The notes under the pieces: model-generated
Told to the model about the DNA's origin: nothing
The model's input: the letters and a program-made list of their open reading frames with translations, nothing else
Database searches by the model: none
Shown: positions 8,925 to 18,994 of the stretch, in pieces
Layout of the letters: every line of letters starts with the position of its first letter
How positions within the stretch are numbered: position 1 is the stretch's first letter
Source: Agrobacterium vitis
Lineage (GTDB): Bacteria > Pseudomonadota > Alphaproteobacteria > Rhizobiales > Rhizobiaceae
Assembly (NCBI RefSeq): GCF_014926405.1
Contig: NZ_JACXXJ020000005.1
Span: forward strand, 2,361,001-2,425,000
Reading direction: 5' to 3'
DNA: 64,000 bases
Position numbers and translations under genes: made by a program

Positions 8925-8983
8925 ACAGTTTATCCCATAATCGCCGCTGGCCGTCTGCAAATGGCAATTCTTGAACAGACTGT
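8925..8983 (-). repeat. Dispersed repeat family A, internally deleted copy A1 (59 bp)
   Basis: Starts with ACAGTTTATCCCATAATCGC and ends with ATTCTTGAACAGACTGT, the same inverted ends as the full 197-bp copies at 47858 and 60949. Only the outer 43 and 16 bases remain; about 140 internal bases are missing. It sits inside the cox operon between coxC and ctaG, in the same orientation as the copy at 60949. Confidence 0.85.
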
Positions 8984-9043
8984 TAATTTCCTACCCTTGC
9001 TCCTGGTCCGCGCCCGCCGCTTTGATACAGCGGGACCCGCCCG

Positions 9044-9661
9044 TTAAAGCTTAGGTTGAACGGTGGCCTTGTCCTGCGCAATCCCCGCCACCGGCTTTTC
9101 GCCGCCATGCGGATAGAATGTATAGGACAAGGTTACCGTTCCGATATTCTTGGTTTCCGGCTGCGCCATGATGTCAGGGTCGATGTAGAAGACCACCGGC
9201 ATGTCCAGCGTCTGGCCGGGCTGTAGCACCGTCTCGGTAAAGCAGAAGCACTCGATCTTGTTGAAATAGACCGCCGCTTCCATTGGTGTCACGTTGAACA
9301 CCGCCTGCCCTTTGGTCGGATAGGGCGAGCGATTGGTGACAGAATAATTGGCCTGAATGGTCTCGCCGATCCTTGGGGCAACAGAGGCCTGCATCGGCTT
9401 GAAATCCCAGTTCAGACCGGGCGAGACATTGGCATCGAAAGTCACCGTCATCTTGCGGTCGAGAATGACCGATGACGGTTGCTCGGCCCGCTGAGTGGTG
9501 CCGTTATAGCCGGTCAGCTGGCAATACATCCGGTAAAAAGGGGCCGCGGCAAAGCTCATGGCGGTGACGCCGCCGACAAACGCCAGGCAAGCGAAAAACA
9601 CGGTCAGGTCCTTGCCCTTGCCGCGCCGTTCTCCCGCTTGCGTGCCTCCCGGTTCTGCCAT
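9044..9661 (-). CDS. ctaG: Cytochrome c oxidase assembly protein CtaG/Cox11 (copper chaperone for CuB)
   Basis: A 205-aa protein with one N-terminal membrane anchor ([21 protein letters not shown], about residues 20-40) and a periplasmic Cox11 domain. The copper-binding pair is Cys138-Phe-Cys140 in ECFCFTE, with another family cysteine at Cys47 ([10 protein letters not shown]). The C terminus has the conserved VTLSYTFYP strand. It delivers copper to CuB of subunit I. It lies between the CoxF-like gene and coxC, the usual order in alphaproteobacterial cta operons. Confidence 0.96.
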   Translation of the reverse strand: MAEPGGTQAGERRGKGKDLTVFFACLAFVGGVTAMSFAAAPFYRMYCQLTGYNGTTQRAEQPSSVILDRKMTVTFDANVSPGLNWDFKPMQASVAPRIGETIQANYSVTNRSPYPTKGQAVFNVTPMEAAVYFNKIECFCFTETVLQPGQTLDMPVVFYIDPDIMAQPETKNIGTVTLSYTFYPHGGEKPVAGIAQDKATVQPKL

Positions 9662-9806
9662 GGCTCGTTCCTCCCGTGCCGCTGCTTCAATGGTATGCGT
9701 ATGTCAACAGTCTGTGCTTCAAAAACCCTGCTAAACGCTTCTCTCACATCGAGCATTTCCAATCTGCGCGTCGTCAAATGACGAGCCATGCGCAATCAGA
9801 TCCTGC

Positions 9807-9944
9807 TCATTGTCCCATGCCGCTGATCTTCACCAGCGTCACGAGGTAAAACAACACGACAAGCCCGGCCAAGACCAGGCCCAGCGCTATATTGCGGCCG
9901 CGTCTCGATTTTCTCTGGGCTTCCGTCAGCTTGACCGTTTCCAT
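9807..9944 (-). CDS. CoxF-like 45-aa membrane protein of the cox operon
   Basis: A short gene read directly from the minus strand: ATG at 9944, TGA at 9807-9809. The product begins [20 protein letters not shown] and continues with one hydrophobic helix (LGLVLAGLVVLFYLVTLV), then KISGMGQ. A basic cytoplasmic tail before a single membrane span, and its place between ctaB and ctaG, match the small CoxF proteins of alphaproteobacterial oxidase operons. The start shares one base with the ctaB stop (TGATG), indicating coupled translation. Probably an assembly or stability factor; the role is not established. Confidence 0.85.
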   Translation of the reverse strand: METVKLTEAQRKSRRGRNIALGLVLAGLVVLFYLVTLVKISGMGQ

Positions 9945-10921
9945 CACAGCGCTCCCGAAGCATGAGCGATAAGGTTCGCCGCGTAGTGATCGACCAGCAG
10001 GGCTGAAAACACCGCAAACAGGTAGAAGATCGAATAGGCGAACATTTTGCGGGCCGGTGCCATGCGTTCATCGCCCTCTGGCATCCGCCAAACGGCAACG
10101 GAGCAGGCAACAAAGACGGCACTCAGCACACCAGCCACCAGCCCGTACCAGAGCGAAGCAAGCCCGGTAAAAGCCGGTGCCACGGCAAAGACCCCGGTCA
10201 GCACGGCATATACGAACATCTGCCGCTTGGTGGAGGTTTCGCCTGCCACATTCGGCATCATCGGCACGCCGACCGAGCCGTAATCGCGCATCTTGTAGAG
10301 CGCCAGGGCCCAGAAATGTGCTGGCGTCCACAGGAAGATCACCATGAACAGAATGACGCTATCCAGCGACACGCCACCAGTCACGCAGGCCCAGCCGATC
10401 ATCGGCGGAAAGGCACCCGATGCGCCGCCAATGACTATATTCTGCGGGGTCGAGCGCTTCAGCCACATCGTATAGACGACAGCGTAAAACAGGATGGTGA
10501 AGGCCAGAAAGGCGGCGGCGAACCAATTGACCGCGAGGCCAAGAATCGAGACCGAAAAGACCGACAGCGTGATGCCGAAGGCCAGCGCCTCCTGCGGACG
10601 GATACGGCCTGCCGGGATGGGGCGGCGCGCCGTGCGGGTCATCACCGCATCGATATCGGCATCATACCACATATTGAGAGCGCCGGAGGCGCCAGCCCCA
10701 ACCGCAATGCACAGGATGGCAATGACACCCAGAATGGGGTTGATCGTGCCTGGTGCCAGCACCAGACCTGCGAAGGCCGTGAACACCACAAGCGACATCA
10801 CCCGCGGCTTTAAAAGCGCGAAGAAATCCTTCGCGCCCGCTTCGGACAGACAGATCTCACTGTCCAGACCGATGATGTTGCTGTTGTCTATGGCTGCCAT
10901 TATGCTGTCCTGACCTGTCAT
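9944..10921 (-). CDS. ctaB: Protoheme IX farnesyltransferase (heme O synthase)
   Basis: A polytopic inner-membrane prenyltransferase, up to 325 aa, that adds a farnesyl group to heme b to give heme O, the precursor of heme a. Signatures are [18 protein letters not shown], the first Asp-rich motif [19 protein letters not shown] and the second, [15 protein letters not shown]. About eight membrane spans follow. Two starts are possible: ATG at 10921, or ATG at 10900 with a better AGGA ribosome site. The shorter form lacks only seven residues. It lies 52 bases after coxA and overlaps the CoxF-like gene. Confidence 0.95.
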   Translation of the reverse strand: MTGQDSIMAAIDNSNIIGLDSEICLSEAGAKDFFALLKPRVMSLVVFTAFAGLVLAPGTINPILGVIAILCIAVGAGASGALNMWYDADIDAVMTRTARRPIPAGRIRPQEALAFGITLSVFSVSILGLAVNWFAAAFLAFTILFYAVVYTMWLKRSTPQNIVIGGASGAFPPMIGWACVTGGVSLDSVILFMVIFLWTPAHFWALALYKMRDYGSVGVPMMPNVAGETSTKRQMFVYAVLTGVFAVAPAFTGLASLWYGLVAGVLSAVFVACSVAVWRMPEGDERMAPARKMFAYSIFYLFAVFSALLVDHYAANLIAHASGAL

Positions 10922-10973
10922 GTTCTCAACGCCGCAGCGGCTTCATCCACGGCGTTGATGGCTTTTTTTATGT

Positions 10974-13618
<2,645 letters not shown>

Positions 13619-13639
13619 GGTTGCCTCTCCCTCCCGCGT

Positions 13640-13653
13640 TTGACCCAAATCAA
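13640..13653 (-). promoter_or_regulatory. Candidate FNR/FixK-type box in the coxB leader
   Basis: Read on the minus strand this is TTGATTTGGGTCAA, matching the FNR/FixK consensus TTGAT-N4-ATCAA at nine of ten fixed bases. It lies downstream of the predicted coxB promoter and 22 bases before the GTG, a position expected for repression. The regulator is not in this window. Confidence 0.45.
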
Positions 13654-13678
13654 TGGCAAACGCACAATCCCTGATATG

Positions 13679-13707
13679 ATACTAATTTAAAATCACAATT
13701 TTGCCAA
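13679..13707 (-). promoter_or_regulatory. Predicted sigma-70-type promoter of the cox operon
   Basis: On the minus strand, TTGGCA (13707-13702) and TAGTAT (13684-13679) are separated by 17 bases. A start near 13672 would give a leader of about 54 bases. Prediction from spacing and sequence only. Confidence 0.35.
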
Positions 13708-14175
13708 TTTCGCAACAACCGTACGTCCATGCCGCTGCGGCATTTTTGCTCATCCCACAGAGATCGCCATCAAGATCCAGGCCGAACTGGCGCAATTCTC
13801 GGGCCTGCGCTGCAAATGTCAGTACGCGCTTTGCGGGAAATGCCAGAGAAGATTCTCCTGAAACCTCGCCATCGCATGGACCTGAACTGGATCTGTCCCT
13901 GATCGCAACACAGGCAAACACCCCAATTATGCCGCACTCGGCTGGAAAGGAGACTGTCAATAGTCAGCCCATCTCCGGTTTTCGTCTTGTCCAGTCTTGG
14001 GCCAGGCCTTTTATCGGTCGGGCCAATAATCGCAGATTGGATTTGTTTCGACGATCATCGCAGGTTACAGGAAGATACAGCGCGCAAAGCGCAAGGATGT
14101 CGAAGGCCTTGGCCCTTGATCCTTTGTGCGGCGCAGGCGAGAATGACAAGATTGAACAGAATTCCAGAGGTATCC
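13708..14175. other. Intergenic stretch between the cox operon and the IalB-like gene; possible gene remnant
   Basis: No convincing complete gene. On the plus strand around 13733-13865 one frame spells a cysteine-rich segment containing RCKCQYALCGKCQRR and ending in TGA. Its open frame (from a TAA at about 13688) has no ATG, GTG or TTG start. It may be a remnant of a zinc-ribbon protein or chance. Promoters for the flanking divergent genes should lie here. Confidence 0.4.
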
Positions 14176-14715
14176 ATGGGTTTCCAGAGAATGTTGCGGG
14201 CTAGACTTGTCGCGGCGGGGCTCGTTGCGGCAGGGTTTGCAACAGCAATGCAAGCGGGCGCGGCGCTGGCACAGCAGCCGCAGGCAGGCACAGTGCGCTC
14301 CAATCACGGTGCCTGGTCGATCATTTGCGATACGCCCGCCGGTACCTCGCAGGAGCAATGCGCCCTGATGCAGAATGTGATCGCCGAGGACCGCCCCGAA
14401 GTGGGACTGTCCGTGGTGGTGCTGAAGACCGCCGACCGCAAGGCCCGCATCCTGCGCATTCTGGCGCCGCTTGGCGTGCTGTTGAAGGACGGCATGGAGC
14501 TTTACGTCGACAATAACAATGTCGGTCGCGCCTTCTTCACCCGCTGTTTTGCCGAGGGCTGCTACGTGGAAGTGGAAATCGACGATCAACTGATGAAAGT
14601 GCTGCGCTCTGGCAAAAGCGCCGTGTTTGCCGTGCGCGAATCCTCTGATCAGGACCGGGTCGGCATTCCCGTCGAGCTGAACGGCTTTGGCGAAGGCTAC
14701 GACGCCCTACCCTGA
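14176..14715 (+). CDS. Invasion-associated locus B (IalB) family periplasmic protein
   Basis: A 179-aa exported protein. The signal peptide is cut near GAALA|QQ (about residue 33). The IalB domain has the typical pattern HGAWSIICDT, CALMQNV near residue 62, a hydrophobic LRILAPLGVLL strand, and the late FTRCFAEGCYVEVEID disulfide segment. Named from Bartonella, the family is widespread in Rhizobiales with unclear function outside invasion. The ATG at 14176 has an AGAGG site six bases upstream; longer readings have no support. Monocistronic, about 90 bases ahead of tldD. Confidence 0.88.
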   Translation: MGFQRMLRARLVAAGLVAAGFATAMQAGAALAQQPQAGTVRSNHGAWSIICDTPAGTSQEQCALMQNVIAEDRPEVGLSVVVLKTADRKARILRILAPLGVLLKDGMELYVDNNNVGRAFFTRCFAEGCYVEVEIDDQLMKVLRSGKSAVFAVRESSDQDRVGIPVELNGFGEGYDALP

Positions 14716-14808
14716 GCACGGAGCGGTCTGGCATCGGCCCTTGCCCCATCGGTCAGGTGCAATTACATGGGGCCGATGAAATGGGAACCACAAGCCAAGG
14801 AGATCCCG

Positions 14809-16224
14809 ATGACCACCGACCTCATCAGCCTGTTCGATTGTGACGAGCGCAGCCTGTCAAAAGCCGTCGCCTCGGCGCTGGAGGGATCGGATGACGGCGA
14901 ATTGTATATTGAACATGCCCAGGCCGAATCACTTTCCTTCGACAATGGCCGCCTGAAGGGCGGCAGTTTCAACACCGACCAGGGATTTGGCCTGCGCTCG
15001 GTGGCAGGCGAAGCGGTGGGCTACGCCCATTCCGGTGAATTGTCGCTATCGGCACTCAATCGCGCCGCCGATGCGGTCAAGGCCGTTACCCATGGCTATA
15101 GCGGCTCCTATGCCAGCGCTCCGCAGCGCACCAATGTCCGGCTTTACGGTGACGAAAACCCGATCGGTAGCCCGACATTCGAGGAAAAAGTAGCGCTTCT
15201 CTCCGAAATCGACGCCTATCTGCGCGCCAAGGACCCGAAAGTGCGCCAGGTCTCCGCCTCGATTGCCGCCAGCTGGCAGGTGGTGGAAATCCTGCGCGCC
15301 GATGGCCACCGGGTCCGCGACGTGCGTCCGATGACCCGCATGAATATTTCCGTGGTGACCGGCCAGGGCGAGCGGCAGGAATCCGGCTCCTTCGGCACGG
15401 GCGGGCGAATGTCCTTTGCCGATTTCCTGAATGATGAAAGCTGGAAGGCAGGCGCTGATGATGCGCTGCGCCAGGCGCTGGTCAATCTGGAGGCCATCGA
15501 GGCTCCGGCTGGCAGCATGGACGTCGTGCTCGGCAATGGCTGGCCGGGCGTGATGCTGCATGAAGCCGTCGGCCATGGGCTGGAAGGCGATTTCAACCGC
15601 AAGAAAACCTCGGCCTTCGCCGGACTGCTGGGCGAAATGGTTGCCGCGCCCGGCGTCACCGTGGTCGATGATGGCACAATCAACAACCGGCGCGGCTCGA
15701 TCACTGTCGATGACGAAGGCACGCCGTCTGCCTATAACGTGTTGATCGAAAACGGTCGGCTGGTCGGCTATATGCAAGACCGCCAGAATGCCCGGCTGAT
15801 GGGCATGACACCAACCGGCAATGGCCGCCGCCAGGGCTATGCCCACCAGCCGATGCCGCGCATGACCAATACCTACATGCTGTCAGGCGACAAGAGCCCG
15901 GAAGAAATCATCGCATCGGTCAAGAAGGGCATCTATGCCGTATCCTTCGGCGGCGGTCAGGTGGATATCACCTCGGGCAAATTCGTGTTCGGCTGCACAG
16001 AGGCCTATATGATCGAGGATGGCAAGATTGGCGCGCCGGTCAAGGGCGCCATGCTGATCGGCAACGGACCGGAAGCGATGAAACGGGTGTCGATGATCGG
16101 CAACGACATGAAACTCGACACCGGCATCGGCAATTGCGGCAAGGCTGGCCAATGGGTTCCGGTCGGCGTCGGCCAGCCGCATCTGCGGATGGACCAGATC
16201 ACGGTCGGCGGCACGCGGGCGTAA
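14809..16224 (+). CDS. tldD: TldD metalloprotease
   Basis: A 471-aa cytoplasmic peptidase of the TldD/PmbA family. With TldE it processes peptides such as microcin precursors and CcdA antitoxin; no tldE is seen here. The zinc motif HEAVGHGLEGD is at residues 251-261 (His251, Glu252, His256), with the GNGWPGVMLHE lead-in and a C-terminal GNCGKAGQ-VPVGVGQPHLRM block. The ATG at 14809 is preceded by AAGGAG at ideal distance, so the in-frame ATG at 14767 is rejected. Its TAA overlaps the start of the next gene (TAATG). Confidence 0.95.
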   Translation: MTTDLISLFDCDERSLSKAVASALEGSDDGELYIEHAQAESLSFDNGRLKGGSFNTDQGFGLRSVAGEAVGYAHSGELSLSALNRAADAVKAVTHGYSGSYASAPQRTNVRLYGDENPIGSPTFEEKVALLSEIDAYLRAKDPKVRQVSASIAASWQVVEILRADGHRVRDVRPMTRMNISVVTGQGERQESGSFGTGGRMSFADFLNDESWKAGADDALRQALVNLEAIEAPAGSMDVVLGNGWPGVMLHEAVGHGLEGDFNRKKTSAFAGLLGEMVAAPGVTVVDDGTINNRRGSITVDDEGTPSAYNVLIENGRLVGYMQDRQNARLMGMTPTGNGRRQGYAHQPMPRMTNTYMLSGDKSPEEIIASVKKGIYAVSFGGGQVDITSGKFVFGCTEAYMIEDGKIGAPVKGAMLIGNGPEAMKRVSMIGNDMKLDTGIGNCGKAGQWVPVGVGQPHLRMDQITVGGTRA

Positions 16225-16655
16225 TGGGGAATGCCCTGGTTCCGGAATTTGCAGTAACGGACTGGCATAGGAGCCGGGATTTTTACACTCGGCTGCTTGG
16301 CTTTTCCGTGCGTTACGAGCGGCCGGAAGAAGGGTTCAGCTTCCTTGAACTCGGTGACGCGCAGTTGATGATCGATCAGATCGGGCTTGGCAGGACCTTC
16401 GAGATTGATGACGCGCCGTTGGAGCGACCGTTCGGACGCGGCCTGAACGTGCAGATCTGCGTCGAGGATGTGCACGCCATCCTCGACCGGCTTGAAGCCG
16501 CAGCCATTGCCCTTTATCTGCCACTGGAAGACAAATGGTATCGCAAAGACACCATCGAGGTCGGCAACCGGCAATTCGTAGTCGCTGATCCAGACGGTTA
16601 TCTGCGGCGCTTTTGCCAGGATCTCGGCGAGCGCGAACTCTCATTGGACCTATAG
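16224..16655 (+). CDS. VOC family protein (glyoxalase/bleomycin-resistance fold)
   Basis: A 143-aa protein of one vicinal-oxygen-chelate domain (two beta-alpha-beta-beta-beta units). The usual segments are present: VPEFAVTDWHRSRDFYTRLLGF at the N terminus, FSFLELGDAQLMI, GLNVQICVEDVHAILDRL in the second half, and the final QFVVADPDGYLRRFCQDLG. Bleomycin-type binding proteins end this way, but the substrate is unknown. The ATG overlaps the tldD stop by one base, and HAD starts six bases after its stop, so tldD-VOC-HAD is an operon. Confidence 0.88.
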   Translation: MGNALVPEFAVTDWHRSRDFYTRLLGFSVRYERPEEGFSFLELGDAQLMIDQIGLGRTFEIDDAPLERPFGRGLNVQICVEDVHAILDRLEAAAIALYLPLEDKWYRKDTIEVGNRQFVVADPDGYLRRFCQDLGERELSLDL

Positions 16656-16661
16656 CGACAC

Positions 16662-17315
16662 ATGCTGCCCCGCACTCCCAAAGCCGTTATCTTCGACATG
16701 GATGGCCTCATCCTCGACAGCGAAATCCTCTACCGGAAATCGGTGATTTCGGCAGGTGAGCAAGAGGGGCTGCTTGTCGGGCCATCGGTCTATGAAGGCA
16801 TGCTGGGCCGACCCTGGGACGGGATCGTGCATTTGCTTAAGGACCATTATGGGCCGGATTTCGACGCCGAAGCCTTTCGGGCAGTCTGGGTGGACCATTT
16901 TGATCGGTTGACCGCCCTGGAACTGAAGCTAAAGGCCGGTGTGGTGGCCCTGCTCGATACGTTGGATACCAAGGCCATTCCACGGGCCATTTGCACATCT
17001 TCCGCCCATTCCCAAGTGCAGCATCATCTGGCCGGCTTTGGCATTCGAGAGCGGTTCGATCACGTCATTGCTTTAGGCGACTACGCCAGAGGCAAGCCCG
17101 CGCCGGACCCTTATCTCACTGCTGCCGAGCGGCTTGGCATTGCACCCGGCGATTGTCTGGCATTGGAAGATTCCCATAACGGCATCCGCTCGGCAGCCTC
17201 GGCGGGCATGATGGCGGTGATGGTACCCGATCTCCTGGCACCGACCGATGAAATTCGGGCGCTGGCAACATTGGTCATCGATGATCTGCACCAATGCTGC
17301 GGCTTTTTTGCATAA
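16662..17315 (+). CDS. HAD superfamily phosphatase (beta-phosphoglucomutase-like subfamily)
   Basis: A 217-aa hydrolase with all four HAD motifs: DMDGLILDSE (nucleophile and acid/base Asp near residues 12-14), a Thr/Ser motif II in ICTSSAHS, the motif III Lys in RGKPAPDPYL and the motif IV acidic pair in ALEDSHNGI. A helical C1 cap follows motif I. Enzymes of this subgroup dephosphorylate sugar phosphates or interconvert glucose phosphates; the substrate cannot be read. Last gene of the tldD operon. Confidence 0.9.
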   Translation: MLPRTPKAVIFDMDGLILDSEILYRKSVISAGEQEGLLVGPSVYEGMLGRPWDGIVHLLKDHYGPDFDAEAFRAVWVDHFDRLTALELKLKAGVVALLDTLDTKAIPRAICTSSAHSQVQHHLAGFGIRERFDHVIALGDYARGKPAPDPYLTAAERLGIAPGDCLALEDSHNGIRSAASAGMMAVMVPDLLAPTDEIRALATLVIDDLHQCCGFFA

Positions 17316-17374
17316 CGCGCTTTTGGAACGCCAAATACTATAACTTTGGTAGCACTCCGCACTTCAGATACTCC

Positions 17375-17462
17375 TTATAGCAAGTCTCTGACATGCTTAC
17401 GCATCCTCGACTTGAAAAATTGGAATACGAAGGGCCATTTTCAATGAATCTTGGTATTATAA
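17375..17462 (+). repeat. Dispersed repeat family B, copy B1 (88 bp, lacks the central hairpin)
   Basis: Begins TTATAGCAAG and ends CTTGGTATTATAA. Between them, CTGACATGCTTACGCATCCT and GGAATACGAAG match the 127-bp copy at 47647-47773, with about 40 central bases (its hairpin) missing. It lies about 100 bases upstream of the DUF3431 gene. Confidence 0.8.
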
Positions 17463-17561
17463 TCTTCAAGCCACAGACAAGCTTCTGGCCTTAGACCTAC
17501 GGCATGCCATCGGGTTATCGCGCGGTACAAACTGCGTCCGTATCTTGCCAGGAGTTCACAG

Positions 17562-18326
17562 GTGCACACACTCGTCATTGCCCGTTACGCGGAAGAGTTG
17601 GAATGGATCGCGCAGGTCCCCAGCAATTTCGAGATTTTCATCTATAACAAGGGCGAGGAGATCACATCGCCGCAGGTTCTTGAGCGTGCCAATCATATCA
17701 TTGCACGTCCCAATGTTGGGCGGGAATCTGAGACCTACCTCCATCACATGATGGGTCAGCGCCAGCGCAATCACGATTTTACGGTCTTTGCTCAGGGTGA
17801 CCCCTTCACGCACAGCCCTGACTTCCTGCAATTGCTGAACAATTGGACCGACTGGGAGAAAATCCAGACGCTCTCCTGGGCATGGGTTGAGGAAAAAAAT
17901 GTACCTCCGCAGAAATTTCTGGATGCTTATCGCCCGAAGCTGCGGGGCGGTCCGCGGGTCCGAGAGGAATATTTCTCGCTTTACACCTGGGGTCCGGTCG
18001 ACTTTATCGACAATGGCGCGTTGGGCATGGGTACGGTCTATCGCCTGCTGAACGGCGGGATGGAAGCTTACATCAATATCGCCGCGCATATGTTGCGTCG
18101 CTGCCGCATGGACCACATTGCCGACGAAGCCGAAAAGCATCTGCTGGGGACATTTTCCTATGGTGCAATTTTCGCGGTTCGCAACGATCTGGTCACAGCC
18201 GTTTCACCCGACAGCTATGCAAGGCTCTATGATTTCGCCACGGCGCCCGTGGTGGCGCATGGTTATATCCTGGAGCGCATGTGGCTACATTTCTTCGGTG
18301 CGCCCTTTACGCTGCGCAGGCTCTGA
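17562..18326 (+). CDS. DUF3431 domain protein
   Basis: A 254-aa cytoplasmic protein matching the DUF3431 pattern. It opens with VIARYAEELEWI, then FIYNKGEEI, RPNVGRESETYLHHM near residue 55 and FTVFAQGDPFTHSP near residue 75. The family is thought to be glycosyltransferase-like because of these strand and acidic motifs, but no activity is proven. A GTG start at 17562 is supported by AGGAG eight bases upstream. A repeat family B copy lies upstream (17375-17462), and a partial copy begins at its stop codon (18326). This bracketed arrangement suggests the gene arrived or moved with the repeats. Confidence 0.8.
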   Translation: MHTLVIARYAEELEWIAQVPSNFEIFIYNKGEEITSPQVLERANHIIARPNVGRESETYLHHMMGQRQRNHDFTVFAQGDPFTHSPDFLQLLNNWTDWEKIQTLSWAWVEEKNVPPQKFLDAYRPKLRGGPRVREEYFSLYTWGPVDFIDNGALGMGTVYRLLNGGMEAYINIAAHMLRRCRMDHIADEAEKHLLGTFSYGAIFAVRNDLVTAVSPDSYARLYDFATAPVVAHGYILERMWLHFFGAPFTLRRL

Positions 18327-18372
18327 TACCAAGGCTAAGGTCTCAAATACATTGAACCTTTGAGATCTTCGC
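18326..18372 (+). repeat. Dispersed repeat family B, partial copy B2 with hairpin
   Basis: ATACCAAGG is followed by AAGGTCTCAAA (18337-18347) pairing with TTTGAGATCTT (18359-18369), ten of eleven positions. The end and hairpin correspond to the left end and central hairpin of family B. It overlaps the last base of the DUF3431 stop codon and may act as its terminator. Confidence 0.55.
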
Positions 18373-18402
18373 AACTGGCAAGGTCAGGCGCGGGGCGGAT
18401 TT

Positions 18403-18720
18403 TCATTCCGCTGCCGCAACCTTGGGATCAAACCGCCACTTCCGCCGGATCGCGCTTTCCAGATCGAGCCGGTGATGACGGGCAAAAAGCAGAACATGCC
18501 CGAAAAGATCAGCAGTTTCATCGGCAAGCAGTTGGCGCAATTCGTCTTCGCTCATGCCCTTCTGGCGACCGCGACCGCTGACGCGGTTTGCCGCTTGAAC
18601 CAGTTCCCCCGCTTCCTCCAGTAATTTCAGCAGGAACCAGGTCTCGTCCCGCTCGACACCATTGGCCGCTGCATAGGTAGCCGACGCCTTTTCAAAACGC
18701 TCCATCAGATCAGCCAGCAT
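18403..18720 (-). CDS. MazG-like nucleotide pyrophosphohydrolase fold protein
   Basis: A 105-aa all-alpha protein of MazG/dUTPase type. The metal-binding pattern is LKLLEEAGELVQAA (EExxE) and, about 40 residues on, LADETADLFGHVLLFA (ExxD). Such small proteins hydrolyse non-canonical NTPs to NMP plus PPi, but the substrate here is unknown. The ATG at 18720 is chosen because GGAG lies six bases before it. An ATG at 18732 is also in frame but lacks a ribosome site. Monocistronic. Confidence 0.8.
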   Translation of the reverse strand: MLADLMERFEKASATYAAANGVERDETWFLLKLLEEAGELVQAANRVSGRGRQKGMSEDELRQLLADETADLFGHVLLFARHHRLDLESAIRRKWRFDPKVAAAE

Positions 18721-18994
18721 ATTGTTCTCCATTTGTTCTTGACTTTATCGCGCGATTCCGCAAGATTGTCGAGACTGAAAACCAACGCGGCAAGAAAGAT
18801 TGAACAGCCCAGGATGTGCACCGAAATCCGACGGAAACCTGAGCGCCCTTCATCTTATGGCGAGGCATAGAAAATGCTGATGGAAGACGAAACGAAAACT
18901 ATCCATTGGCTGCAAAATGAGAATGCCGCCTATCGATAAGATAGACGGCACGAAGGAGACGGCTAGGAGTTCAAGGTAGGGTCGCCGGAAAGGC

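Noticed and set aside
10926..10965. Terminator between coxA and ctaB
   Set aside because: The CAACGCCG/CGGCGTTG stem has its T-run on the plus strand, whereas the operon is read on the minus strand.
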